DNA of 64,000 nt from Gordonia asplenii. Its GTDB lineage: Bacteria; Actinomycetota; Actinomycetes; Mycobacteriales; Mycobacteriaceae. The stretch is taken from NCBI RefSeq assembly GCF_012933505.1, contig NZ_JABBNB010000032.1, forward strand, positions 19,294 through 83,293, written 5' to 3'. Under the pieces are notes generated by a model, which worked only from the letters and a program-made list of their open reading frames with translations, made no database searches and was not told where the DNA came from. The position numbers and the translations under genes are program-made. Of this stretch, positions 42,443 through 50,740 are shown piece after piece. Each line of letters starts with the position of its first letter. The stretch's first letter is position 1.

Positions 42443-43261
42443 GTGAGCACCGACCTGCCCGAACTGATGGGGACCGCCTCGGCGGTGCTCGATTCCGTCG
42501 TCGACATCTTCGTCGACGGACTGGGCGCGCCCAGTGCAGTCGCCAAGGGCCGCAACGACTTCGCGACCCAGGTCGACCTCGACCTCGAACGGCTCATCAG
42601 TAGTCGGCTGACCGAGCTCACCGGACTGCCGGTGCACGGCGAAGAATTCGGCGGACCCGACGTCGAATCGTCGACGGTGTGGGTCCTCGACCCCATCGAC
42701 GGCACGTTCAACTACTCGTCGGGCATGCCGCTGACCGGCATGCTGCTGTCGCTGGTGTCCGACGGACAGCCGCTGATCGGGATGACGTGGCTGCCGCTGC
42801 TGGGCCGCCGCTACTGCGCCTACGACGGTTCGCCGCTGTACTGCAACGGCCAGGAGCTGCCGACGCTGCCGGTCGACGAGGATCTCGCGTCGTCGGTGCT
42901 GGCCTATGGTGCGTTCAACGCGAAGGCCAAGGGACGCTACTTCGGCACCCGCCGCATCGACCTGCTCACCGAACTCAGCTCGCGTGTCTCGCGGATCCGG
43001 ATGCTCGGCAGCACCGGCGTCGACCTCGCCTACACCGCCGCGGGCGTGTTCGGTGGCGCCATCACCTTCGGCGGCCACCCATGGGACAACGCCGCGGGCG
43101 CCCTGCTCGTGCGCGCCGCCGGGGGAGTGATCTCCGACCTCGACGGCAACCCGTGGTCGGTCTCCTCGCCGTCGATCGTCGCGGGCAGCCCCGGACTACA
43201 CGCGCAACTGCTCGCGTTGATCGAAGAATTTATCGCGGGCAACTGGAAGGAAGAACAATGA
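42443..43261 (+). CDS. impA: Inositol monophosphatase-family phosphatase (ImpA-like)
   Basis: 272 aa, GTG start 5 nt after priA. IMPase fold: metal-binding motif LDPIDGTFNYSSGMPL, GEEFGG upstream, and the second motif GHPWDNAAGALLVRAAGG. It lies between hisA and hisF exactly as impA (Rv1604) does in M. tuberculosis. As HisB lacks a phosphatase domain, this enzyme is a candidate histidinol-phosphate phosphatase, but inositol phosphatase activity is the alternative. The end overlaps an 11-codon frame that leads into the duplicated hisF start region. Confidence 0.85.
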   Translation: MSTDLPELMGTASAVLDSVVDIFVDGLGAPSAVAKGRNDFATQVDLDLERLISSRLTELTGLPVHGEEFGGPDVESSTVWVLDPIDGTFNYSSGMPLTGMLLSLVSDGQPLIGMTWLPLLGRRYCAYDGSPLYCNGQELPTLPVDEDLASSVLAYGAFNAKAKGRYFGTRRIDLLTELSSRVSRIRMLGSTGVDLAYTAAGVFGGAITFGGHPWDNAAGALLVRAAGGVISDLDGNPWSVSSPSIVAGSPGLHAQLLALIEEFIAGNWKEEQ

Positions 43262-43265
43262 CAGC

Positions 43266-43399
43266 CGTCTCGACCGGGAGGACTCAAGCATGACCGTCGC
43301 CGTCCGAGTCATCCCTTGTCTCGACAGTGTTGTTTTCGACGTCTCGACCGGGAGGACTCAAGCATGACCGTCGCCGTCCGAGTGATCCCTTGTCTCGAC
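43266..43399 (+). repeat. Duplicated hisF initiation region (60-bp direct repeat)
   Basis: 43266-43325 and 43340-43399 are 60-bp copies with one difference (C43310 versus G43384), separated by 14 bp. Each contains GGGAGGACTC, an ATG and the first 12 codons of hisF. Confidence 0.92.
43290..43367 (+). other. 25-codon truncated hisF copy, leader-like ORF
   Basis: The first copy starts MTVAVRVIPCLD like HisF, leaves the hisF frame in the 14-bp spacer and stops at TGA 43365-43367, overlapping the true hisF ATG (43364) as ATGA. It has a good RBS, so it may be translated and couple to hisF. Confidence 0.6.
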
Positions 43400-44176
43400 G
43401 TGGACAACGGTCGGGTCGTCAAGGGCGTCAACTTCGAGAACCTCCGCGACGCGGGCGACCCCGTCGAACTCGCCGCCCGCTACGACGCCGAGGGTGCCGA
43501 CGAACTGACCTTTCTCGACGTCACGGCGTCGAGTTCGGGCCGATCGACGATGCTCGACGTCGTCAAACGCACCGCCGATCAGATCTTCATCCCGTTGACC
43601 GTCGGCGGCGGCATCCGCACCGTCGACGACGTCGACGTGATGTTGCGCGCCGGCGCGGACAAAGTCAGCGTCAACACTGCCGCGATCGCCCGCCCCGAGG
43701 TGCTCGAGGAGATGAGCAAGCGATTCGGCTCGCAGTGCATCGTGCTGTCGGTCGACGCCCGGACGGTTCCCGACGGCGCGCAGCCCACACCGTCGGGCTG
43801 GGAGGTCACCACCCACGGTGGCCGCCGCGGGACCGGCATCGACGCCGTCGAATGGGCACGGCGCGGCCAGGAGCTCGGGGTCGGAGAGATCCTGCTCAAT
43901 TCGATGGACGCCGACGGCACCAAAGCGGGCTTCGACATCCGCATGCTCACCGCGGTGCGCGCCGCCGTCGACGTTCCGGTGATCGCCAGCGGCGGCGCGG
44001 GCAAGGTCGACGACTTCGCGCCCGCCGTCGACGCAGGCGCCGACGCCGTGCTCGCGGCATCGGTATTCCACTTCGGCGAATTGACGATTCCGCAGGTCAA
44101 GGCCGCGATGGCCGCACACGGGATCGTCGTGCGGACCGCGGTCGACACCGGCATCGCACCTGGCGGACTCCGATGA
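43364..44176 (+). CDS. hisF: Imidazole glycerol phosphate synthase subunit HisF
   Basis: 270 aa from the second-copy ATG at 43364, which alone continues in the full frame; GGGAGGACT precedes it. Barrel cyclase with RVIPCLDVDNGRVVKG (catalytic Asp), TVGGGIRTVDDV, and NSMDADGTKAGFD with the second Asp. Works with HisH to form IGP and AICAR. The stop overlaps the hisI start by 4 nt. Confidence 0.95.
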   Translation: MTVAVRVIPCLDVDNGRVVKGVNFENLRDAGDPVELAARYDAEGADELTFLDVTASSSGRSTMLDVVKRTADQIFIPLTVGGGIRTVDDVDVMLRAGADKVSVNTAAIARPEVLEEMSKRFGSQCIVLSVDARTVPDGAQPTPSGWEVTTHGGRRGTGIDAVEWARRGQELGVGEILLNSMDADGTKAGFDIRMLTAVRAAVDVPVIASGGAGKVDDFAPAVDAGADAVLAASVFHFGELTIPQVKAAMAAHGIVVRTAVDTGIAPGGLR

Positions 44177-44574
44177 GCGCCCCCGGATCCGACGACATCC
44201 TCGACCCGGCCATCGCCGCCCGGCTCAAATACAACTCCGACGGCCTGTTCGCGGCCGTCGCGCAGGAACGCGAGACCGGCATCGTCCTCATGCAGGCCTG
44301 GATGGACGACGTCGCGCTGGCGCGCACGCTGGCGACCGGCCGCGCCACCTACTATTCGCGCTCCCGCCAGGGGTACTGGGTCAAAGGTGAAACCAGCGGC
44401 CACGAGCAGTACGTGCGGGAGGCACGCCTCGACTGCGACGGCGATACGGTGCTTCTCGTCGTCGACCAGATCGGGCCGGCGTGTCACACGGGCAACCACA
44501 GTTGCTTCGACACCGACGCTTTGCCCGTGAACCAAGCGACACCGCCCAGCCCAGCCGACCAGGAGAATCCCTGA
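44173..44574 (+). CDS. hisI: Phosphoribosyl-AMP cyclohydrolase HisI
   Basis: 133 aa from ATG 44173, coupled to hisF. Motifs: QERETGIVLMQAWMD, RSRQGYWVKGETSGH, LDCDGDTVLL for Mg, and GPACHTGNHSCF with the Zn ligands. The cyclohydrolase domain only; the PRA-PH (HisE) function lies elsewhere, as in mycobacteria. The stop is followed at once by a tandem repeat array. Confidence 0.95.
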   Translation: MSAPGSDDILDPAIAARLKYNSDGLFAAVAQERETGIVLMQAWMDDVALARTLATGRATYYSRSRQGYWVKGETSGHEQYVREARLDCDGDTVLLVVDQIGPACHTGNHSCFDTDALPVNQATPPSPADQENP

Positions 44575-44588
44575 TGCCCCAACGCCTG

Positions 44589-44690
44589 CTGGTTGAGCCG
44601 TCCACTTCGCTGGTTGAGTCGTCGACTCCGCTGGTTGAGTCGTCCACTTCGCTGGTTGAGTCGTCGACTCCGCTGGTTGAGCCGGGTCGG
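44589..44690 (+). repeat. 21-bp tandem array after hisI
   Basis: Four full 21-bp units (starts 44589, 44610, 44631, 44652; CTGGTTGAGTCGTCGACTCC type) alternating between TCCACTTCG and TCGACTCCG endings, then a fifth, partial unit that merges into the dispersed repeat at 44673. Confidence 0.88.
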
Positions 44691-44880
44691 AGCGCTAGCG
44701 AAGGCCCGTGTCGAAACCACGCAAGCCGACGAGATCACCGCACCACACGCATAGCGACAGCTGGTGTCTCGTCTCGCCGTGGTTTCGACACGGGCGCGTC
44801 TCGCTACGCTCGTCGGGCCCGGCTCAACCAGCGGACCGACGCGTCTCGCTGCGCTCGTCGGGCCCGGCTCAACCAGCGGG
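44673..44880. repeat. Palindromic repeat block, type B core
   Basis: Left arm CTGGTTGAGCCGGGTCGG through GTGTCGAAACCACG, a core starting CAAGCCGACGAGATC, an inverted arm from GGTTTCGACACGGG (44781), and a second direct copy of the inverted arm end (GCTCAACCAGCGG twice, to 44880). The core matches the block at 33235-33480. Confidence 0.78.
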
Positions 44881-44938
44881 AGAGGTCGCCGTCGGCGATG
44901 TCCACCAATCCACTGTTTCAGCCGACTAGGAGAGTCCC

Positions 44939-45118
44939 ATGCCCCTGATCCAGATTTCGCAGACGCCCGGACTGTCGGACCGAGTGAAGCGCGAGACGAT
45001 CGCCGCGGTCACCGAGGCGTACGCGAAGGCGACCGGCAAGAATCCGGATTCGGTATGGGTGACCATCACGGAGGTACCCCGCACGCAGTGGGGCGTCGGA
45101 GGTGAACCGCTGGCATGA
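44939..45118 (+). CDS. 4-oxalocrotonate tautomerase-family protein
   Basis: 59 aa. Starts MPLIQISQTPGLS, so Pro1 (after Met removal), the catalytic base of the tautomerase superfamily, is present; length is normal for the short 4-OT subunits that form hexamers. TAGGAGAG lies before the ATG. The end (GGEPLA) overlaps the trpE start as ATGA, so it is co-translated with trpE. Its metabolic role here is unclear: no catechol meta-cleavage genes are nearby. Confidence 0.85.
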   Translation: MPLIQISQTPGLSDRVKRETIAAVTEAYAKATGKNPDSVWVTITEVPRTQWGVGGEPLA

Positions 45119-46659
45119 GTGACGCCACCGCAACCACATCACTGGAGACCTTCCTCCAGCTCGCCAAAGACCATCGCGTCGTACCGGTGACCCGCAAGGT
45201 GCTCGGCGACTCGGAAACCCCGCTGTCCGCCTACCGCAAACTCGCCGGCGACCGGCCGGGCACCTTCCTGCTGGAGTCCGCGGAGAACGGCCGCTCGTGG
45301 TCGCGCTGGTCGTTCATCGGGGCGGGATCACCAGCTGCGCTCACGGTCACCGACGGCGCGGCGAGCTGGTGGGGACACACCCCGGCCGGCGCACCCGTCG
45401 GCGGCGATCCGCTCGCCGCGCTCGCCGAGTCGCTCGAACTTCTGGCCACCGACCCGCTGCCGGATATGCCTCCGCTGACCGGCGGATTCGTCGGGTTCAT
45501 GGCCTACGACATGGTCCGCCGGCTCGAACGTCTGCCGGAGAACACCGTCGACGACCTGCATCTGCCCGACCTGTTCATGCTGCTGGCCACCGACCTGGCG
45601 GCCCTCGACCATCACGAGGGCACCATCACGCTGATCGCCAACGCCGTCAACTGGGACGGTAGCGACGACCGCGTGGAGCAGGCGTATGCCGACGCCGTCG
45701 CACGTCTCGACGCGATGACCGAGGCGCTGTTGGCCCCGGCGTCGTCGACGGTGTCGACCTACGAGCGCGCCGTCCCCGACTACACCGCACAGCGCAGCCT
45801 CGCCGAGTACAGCGAGATCGTCACCAGTCTGGTCGGCGAGATCGAGGCCGGCGAGGCCTTCCAGGTGGTGCCGTCGATGCGCTTCGAGATGGACACCGAG
45901 GCCGACCCCCTCGACGTCTACCGGGTGCTGCGCGCCTCCAACCCGAGCCCGTACATGTATCTGTTGCGGGTGCCCAAGACCGACGACCGGCCGGCCTACA
46001 CCGTCGTCGGGTCGAGCCCGGAGGCACTGGTCACCGTGAGCGACCGCATCGCGACCACGCACCCCATCGCCGGAACGCGCTGGCGCGGCAAGACCGAGGA
46101 AGAAGACCAGCTACTGGGCAAGGGGCTACTGGAGGACGAGAAGGAGAACTCCGAGCACCTCATGCTCGTCGACCTCGGCCGCAACGACCTCGGGCGCGTC
46201 TGCAAACCCGGAACCGTCACCGTCAGCGACTACCGCCACATCGAGCGGTACAGCCACGTGATGCACCTGGTGTCGACGGTGTCGGGCGAACTGCGCGACG
46301 ACAAGCGGGCACTCGACGCGGTGACGGCGTGTTTCCCGGCAGGCACGCTGACCGGCGCGCCGAAGGTCCGTGCGATGGAATTGATCGACGACCACGAGAT
46401 CACCCGACGCGGACTCTACGGCGGCATCGTCGGCTACCTCGATTTCGCGGGCGACGCCGACACCGCCATCGCCATCCGCACCGCGCTGATGCGCTCCGGC
46501 GACGACGGTGCGCCGGCCAGGGCATTCGTGCAGGCCGGCGGCGGCGTCGTCGCCGACAGTGAAGCCGAGTACGAGTACAACGAGGCCCGCAACAAGGCGA
46601 CCGCCGTGCTCAACGCGATCGCCGCGGCGTCGACGATGCGCCGCGTCGGGCAGTCGTGA
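45115..46659 (+). CDS. trpE: Anthranilate synthase component I TrpE
   Basis: 514 aa, full length. Chorismate-utilising enzyme: N-terminal LLESAENGRSWSRWSFIG feedback-binding region with the LLES motif, then IAGTRWRGKT, DLGRNDLGRVCKPG, and AGTLTGAPKVRAMELID in the catalytic half. Needs a TrpG glutaminase, not encoded here. The ATG overlaps the tautomerase stop by 4 nt and its stop overlaps the next gene. Confidence 0.95.
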   Translation: MSDATATTSLETFLQLAKDHRVVPVTRKVLGDSETPLSAYRKLAGDRPGTFLLESAENGRSWSRWSFIGAGSPAALTVTDGAASWWGHTPAGAPVGGDPLAALAESLELLATDPLPDMPPLTGGFVGFMAYDMVRRLERLPENTVDDLHLPDLFMLLATDLAALDHHEGTITLIANAVNWDGSDDRVEQAYADAVARLDAMTEALLAPASSTVSTYERAVPDYTAQRSLAEYSEIVTSLVGEIEAGEAFQVVPSMRFEMDTEADPLDVYRVLRASNPSPYMYLLRVPKTDDRPAYTVVGSSPEALVTVSDRIATTHPIAGTRWRGKTEEEDQLLGKGLLEDEKENSEHLMLVDLGRNDLGRVCKPGTVTVSDYRHIERYSHVMHLVSTVSGELRDDKRALDAVTACFPAGTLTGAPKVRAMELIDDHEITRRGLYGGIVGYLDFAGDADTAIAIRTALMRSGDDGAPARAFVQAGGGVVADSEAEYEYNEARNKATAVLNAIAAASTMRRVGQS

Positions 46660-47381
46660 GCGGCGTCGAGCCGACGCCGTCGCAGCCCGACGCCGCGGCC
46701 GCCGACCAGACCGTCGCCCGATCCGACCCGAAGTCGGGCAAGAAGACTCTGCGACGCCGCCAGGCCGGCGCGGCGGTCGCGCTCATCGCGGCGGCCGCGG
46801 CGTTGTGGGCGGCCTCGCGCATGGTGTGGGCGACGCTGACGGTCACCGATGATCTCTCACCGATCCGGGCACTGAAGGTCCACGGCTCGGATTGGAGTCC
46901 CTGGCTGACACCGCTCGCGCTGGTCCTGCTCGCGGCCATCGCCGCCGGTGCCGCGATGCGCGGCTGGGCGTTGCGGATCGTCGCGATCCTCGTCGCGCTC
47001 GGCGGTGTGCTCGCGGCGTCGCCCGCGGTGTCGTTGCTCGTCGGCGGCGACCAGGACACCTACGCCGCGAAGGCGATCGACCTCTCTTACCGTTTCCGGC
47101 TGCTGCTCGTCACGACGAACAGCTGGGCGGGTGTCGTCGTGCTGATCGGTGCCGCGCTCGCCGTCGTCGGCGGTGTGCTGCTGCTGCGCGTCGCCAATGG
47201 CGAGGCGATGTCGTCGAAGTACTCTTCGCCGGCTGCCCGCCGCGCCGAGTTGGAGAAGAAGACGTTCCGCGAGTATCGGGAACGTCAGCAGCGCACTGAC
47301 GACGAATCGTCGGCTCCGGAGAGCGAGCGGCTGCTGTGGGACGCACTCGACACCGGTGTGGATCCCACCGAGGAGAAATAG
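46656..47381 (+). CDS. Trp biosynthesis-associated membrane protein
   Basis: 241 aa, GTG start in a 4-nt overlap with trpE. Four hydrophobic segments (about residues 32-50, 86-105, 108-128, 150-175) and a charged C-terminal tail. It matches the TIGR02234-type protein found between trpE and trpC in mycobacteria (Rv1610). No enzymatic motif; possible transporter or membrane scaffold, unproven. Confidence 0.83.
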   Translation: MSGVEPTPSQPDAAAADQTVARSDPKSGKKTLRRRQAGAAVALIAAAAALWAASRMVWATLTVTDDLSPIRALKVHGSDWSPWLTPLALVLLAAIAAGAAMRGWALRIVAILVALGGVLAASPAVSLLVGGDQDTYAAKAIDLSYRFRLLLVTTNSWAGVVVLIGAALAVVGGVLLLRVANGEAMSSKYSSPAARRAELEKKTFREYRERQQRTDDESSAPESERLLWDALDTGVDPTEEK

Positions 47382-47608
47382 TCTCTCGCAGGCACGCTTG
47401 CGAAACGCCATCGGTGAGAAACCCAGAAGTGTAGTACCCGCCACACCGGCGCAAGCGGCGACCCCGCGAACCGTGGCCACGCCGACCGGTCTACCCTTGT
47501 GGAACCGGCAATACGACCGGTAGTCAGCCACCGGGAGCCGGGACCAGAGTGCGGACCGATCGGCTCCGCCGGAAGTGTTTTCGCCGGATGAACAGAAGGG
47601 GCGTCGCA

Positions 47609-48430
47609 GTGTCGAACACGCAGACCGTACTCGACTCGATCATCGAGGGAGTCAAAGTTGACGTGGCCGCGCGCGAGGCCGTCGTCGACTACGCGACCGT
47701 GAAAGCCGCCGCCGCGAAGGCGCCCGCCCCCCGCGATGCGATGGCCGCGCTGCGGCTGCCCGGCATCGGGGTCATCGCCGAGGTGAAGCGCGCGAGCCCC
47801 TCCAAGGGCGACCTCGCCAGCATCGGCGATCCCGCCGAGTTGGCCAAGGCCTACGAGTCCGGCGGCGCCCGGATCATCAGTGTTCTCACCGAGGAACGAC
47901 GTTTCCGCGGCTCGCTCGCCGACCTCGACGCCGTGCGTGCCGCGGTGAACATTCCGGTACTGCGCAAGGACTTCATCGTCGGGCCGTATCAGATCCACGA
48001 GGCCCGCGCCCACGGCGCCGACGTCATCCTGCTGATCGTCGCTGCCCTCGAACAGACCGTGCTGGAGTCCCTCCTCGACCGCACCGAATCGCTCGGCATG
48101 ACCGCACTCGTCGAGGTGCACACCGAGGAAGAGGCCGACCGCGCCCTGTCGGCGGGAGCCAAGGTGGTCGGCGTCAACGCCCGCAACCTCAAAACGCTTA
48201 CCGTCGACCGTGACTGCTTCGGTCGGATCGCTCCCGGGCTGCCGACCGAAGTGATCCGCATCGCCGAGTCGGGCGTACGCGGCACCGCCGATCTGCTGGC
48301 CTACGCCGGCGCGGGCGCCGACGCCGTGCTCGTCGGCGAGGGACTCGTCACCAGTGGCGACCCGCGTGCCGCGGTGTCGGAGCTGGTGACCGCGGGTACG
48401 CATCCGTCGTGCCCCAAACCTGTTCGCTGA
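47609..48430 (+). CDS. trpC: Indole-3-glycerol phosphate synthase TrpC
   Basis: 273 aa from GTG 47609, preceded by AGAAGGGG; an ATG at 47588 is in frame but has no RBS. Barrel enzyme with IGVIAEVKRASPSKG, LRKDFIVGPYQI, VGVNARNLKT and AESGVRGTADL. It is separated from the membrane-protein gene by 227 bp with no visible leader peptide rich in Trp codons, so a separate promoter is possible. Confidence 0.94.
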   Translation: MSNTQTVLDSIIEGVKVDVAAREAVVDYATVKAAAAKAPAPRDAMAALRLPGIGVIAEVKRASPSKGDLASIGDPAELAKAYESGGARIISVLTEERRFRGSLADLDAVRAAVNIPVLRKDFIVGPYQIHEARAHGADVILLIVAALEQTVLESLLDRTESLGMTALVEVHTEEEADRALSAGAKVVGVNARNLKTLTVDRDCFGRIAPGLPTEVIRIAESGVRGTADLLAYAGAGADAVLVGEGLVTSGDPRAAVSELVTAGTHPSCPKPVR

Positions 48431-48446
48431 CAACACAATTGGATTC

Positions 48447-49730
48447 ATGACTGCTGATCTCGCCCCCGATTCGAACCTTCCTACAGCCAGCGTCGGGCTC
48501 ACCACCCGTACCTCGGTGGAACCCGACGCCGGCGGTCACTTCGGCGTGTACGGCGGGCGGCATGTGCCCGAAGCGCTGATGTCGGTGATCGACGAGGTCA
48601 CCACCACGTATGAGAAGGTGCGCTCCGACGAGGACTACCTCAACGAGCTCGACCAATTGCAGCGCAACTACACCGGCCGCCCGTCGCCCCTCTACGAGGC
48701 AAAGCGATTGCGCGAATTGGCCGGTGGCGCAAGGATTTTCCTCAAGCGCGAAGACCTCAATCACACCGGTTCGCACAAGATCAACAACGTGCTCGGACAG
48801 GCGTTGCTCGCCGTGCGGATGGGCAAGAACCGCATCATCGCCGAGACCGGCGCCGGTCAGCACGGCGTCGCCACCGCCACCGCGTGTGCGCTGCTCGGCC
48901 TGGAGTGCGTCATCTACATGGGTCGCGTCGACACCGACCGGCAGGCGCTCAACGTCGCACGGATGCGGTTGCTCGGCGCGACGGTCATCGCCGTCGACAA
49001 CGGCTCGGCCACCCTCAAAGACGCCATCAACGAGGCGATGCGCGACTGGGTCACCAACGCGCACAACACCTACTACTGCTTCGGCACCGCGGCCGGACCG
49101 CACCCGTTCCCGATGATGGTGCGCGACCTGCAGCGCATCGTCGGCCTCGAAGCGCGCGTCCAGATCCAGGAACAGGCCGGGCGACTGCCCGACGCCGTCG
49201 TCGCCTGCGTGGGCGGCGGATCCAACGCGATCGGCATCTTCCATCCGTTCATCGACGACGCCGGGGTGCGTCTGGTCGGATACGAGGCGGCCGGGGACGG
49301 CGTCGAAACCGGCCGTCATGCGGCCACGTTCACCGGTGGCACTCCGGGTGCGTTCCAGGGCGCGTATTCGTATCTGCTGCAGGATGAGGACGGTCAGACC
49401 ATCGAGAGCCATTCGATCTCGGCCGGTCTGGACTATCCGGGTGTCGGGCCGGAGCACGCCTACCTCAAAGACATCGGCCGTGCCGAATACCAACCGATCA
49501 CCGATACCGAGGCGATGGACGCACTGAGTCTGCTGTCGCGCCGCGAGGGCATCATTCCGGCCATCGAGTCGGCGCACGCTGTCGCCGGTGCGCTGAAGTT
49601 GGGCCAGGAGCTCGGCGACGGCGCGATCATCGTCGTGAGCCTGTCCGGCCGCGGCGACAAAGACGTCGATACCGCGGGCAAGTGGTTCGGGCTGTTCGAG
49701 CGGCCGCAATCGGAAAGCGAAGGCAAATGA
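48447..49730 (+). CDS. trpB: Tryptophan synthase beta chain TrpB
   Basis: 427 aa. PLP enzyme condensing indole and serine; PLP lysine in KREDLNHTGSHKINN, phosphate-binding loop GGGSNAIG, and TGTxx-type AETGAGQHGVATAT. About 20 extra N-terminal residues (MTADLAPDSNLPTASVG) precede the conserved region, usual for mycobacterial TrpB. The stop overlaps the trpA start by 4 nt. Confidence 0.96.
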   Translation: MTADLAPDSNLPTASVGLTTRTSVEPDAGGHFGVYGGRHVPEALMSVIDEVTTTYEKVRSDEDYLNELDQLQRNYTGRPSPLYEAKRLRELAGGARIFLKREDLNHTGSHKINNVLGQALLAVRMGKNRIIAETGAGQHGVATATACALLGLECVIYMGRVDTDRQALNVARMRLLGATVIAVDNGSATLKDAINEAMRDWVTNAHNTYYCFGTAAGPHPFPMMVRDLQRIVGLEARVQIQEQAGRLPDAVVACVGGGSNAIGIFHPFIDDAGVRLVGYEAAGDGVETGRHAATFTGGTPGAFQGAYSYLLQDEDGQTIESHSISAGLDYPGVGPEHAYLKDIGRAEYQPITDTEAMDALSLLSRREGIIPAIESAHAVAGALKLGQELGDGAIIVVSLSGRGDKDVDTAGKWFGLFERPQSESEGK

Positions 49731-50530
49731 CCGTCAAGACTGCTCCGTCGTCGAAACTCGGATCGGTTTTCGCGCAGTGCCGCGGCGAGGATCGCAGTGC
49801 GCTGATCGGCTACCTGCCGGTGGGGTATCCGACGGTCAGCGACTCGGTGACGTCGTTTCGCACGATGGTCGAGTCCGGCTGCGACATCATCGAAGTCGGG
49901 GTGCCGTACTCGGACCCGGTGATGGACGGCCCGACGATTCAGGCCGCCGCCGACGAAGCGCTGAGCAACGGCGTGCGGGTGCGCGACGTGTTCACCGCAG
50001 TCGAGGCGATCGCCTCCGCGGGTGGCCAGGCCGTGGTGATGAGCTACTGGAATCCGGTGCTCGCCTACGGCGTCGAGAACTTCGCTCGCGACCTGGCGTC
50101 GGCCGGCGGTGCCGGACTGATCACACCCAACCTCATCCCCGAAGAGGGCGAGCAGTGGCACGCCGCATCGGATGCGCACGGCCTCGATCGGATCTACCTC
50201 GTCGCTCCGTCGTCGACGGCCGAGCGGATCGCACTCACTGTCGACTCGTGCCGCGGATTCGTGTACGCGGCGTCGACGATGGGTGTCACCGGGGCGCGTA
50301 ACGCGGTGTCGAATGCGGCACCCGAACTGTGTGCCCGGGTGCGCGAATACTCGGACATCCCGATCGGCGTCGGCCTCGGTGTGCGCGACGGAGCGCAGGC
50401 CGCCGAGATCGCGCAGTATGCCGACGGGGTGATCGTCGGCTCGGCGCTGGTGACCGCGGCATCGCAGGGGCAAGACGAATTGTCGGGTCTGGTGGCCGAA
50501 TTGGCCGAGGGCGTCCGCAAGGAATATTGA
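49727..50530 (+). CDS. trpA: Tryptophan synthase alpha chain TrpA
   Basis: 267 aa from ATG 49727, coupled to trpB. Cleaves indole-3-glycerol phosphate; catalytic Glu in DIIEVGVPYSDPVMDGPTIQ and the loop Asp in the same motif, with the MSYWNPVLAYG and GVTGARNAV segments. End of the trp transcript; a 210-bp gap with a Gordonia-type mini-repeat fragment follows. Confidence 0.95.
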   Translation: MTVKTAPSSKLGSVFAQCRGEDRSALIGYLPVGYPTVSDSVTSFRTMVESGCDIIEVGVPYSDPVMDGPTIQAAADEALSNGVRVRDVFTAVEAIASAGGQAVVMSYWNPVLAYGVENFARDLASAGGAGLITPNLIPEEGEQWHAASDAHGLDRIYLVAPSSTAERIALTVDSCRGFVYAASTMGVTGARNAVSNAAPELCARVREYSDIPIGVGLGVRDGAQAAEIAQYADGVIVGSALVTAASQGQDELSGLVAELAEGVRKEY

Positions 50531-50727
50531 GGCACTGCCTTGGCCGCCGTCCCCCCGCTCGCCGAGTAGGCGAACGAGCTTGCGAGTTCGTCGTATCGAG
50601 GTGACGCGAGCCGAAATCCCAACCCGGCCAACATCTCTCACCTGATCGGTGAGCAAGGTGCACTGCCCCGCACAGGCCCGCGACCTCGACACGCACCCAT
50701 GCACGCAGTCACGTCGGTCGCTCACGT

Positions 50728-50733
50728 TAGGGT
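50728..50733 (+). promoter_or_regulatory. -10 element of lgt, leaderless type
   Basis: TAGGGT, 7 nt before GTG 50741. It supports this start over the longer frame beginning at 50699. Confidence 0.5.
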
Positions 50734-50740
50734 TGCAGGC

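Larger units (their letters stand above)
44574..44948 (+). other. Repeat-encoded ORF after hisI, probably not a functional gene
   Basis: An ATG shares the last base of the hisI stop and opens a 124-codon frame: MPQRLLVEPSTSLVE and seven-residue LVE(P/S)ST(S/P) repeats, then Arg-rich sequence from the repeat block, overlapping the start of the next gene. It looks like translated repeat DNA. It could still be translated by coupling. Confidence 0.3.

Noticed and set aside
43290..43367. First-copy ATG as the true hisF start
   Set aside because: This frame stops after 25 codons; only the ATG at 43364 continues through the HisF barrel.
47382..47608. trp attenuator or leader peptide before trpC
   Set aside because: Only one isolated TGG codon context and no terminator/antiterminator pair could be seen.
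48460..48490. tRNA-like T-loop (GATTCGAACC)
   Set aside because: It lies inside the trpB coding start and no acceptor or anticodon stem can be formed around it.
50699..50740. Longer lgt start upstream of GTG 50741
   Set aside because: The extra residues are not Lgt-like and a -10 element lies within them, so GTG 50741 is preferred.
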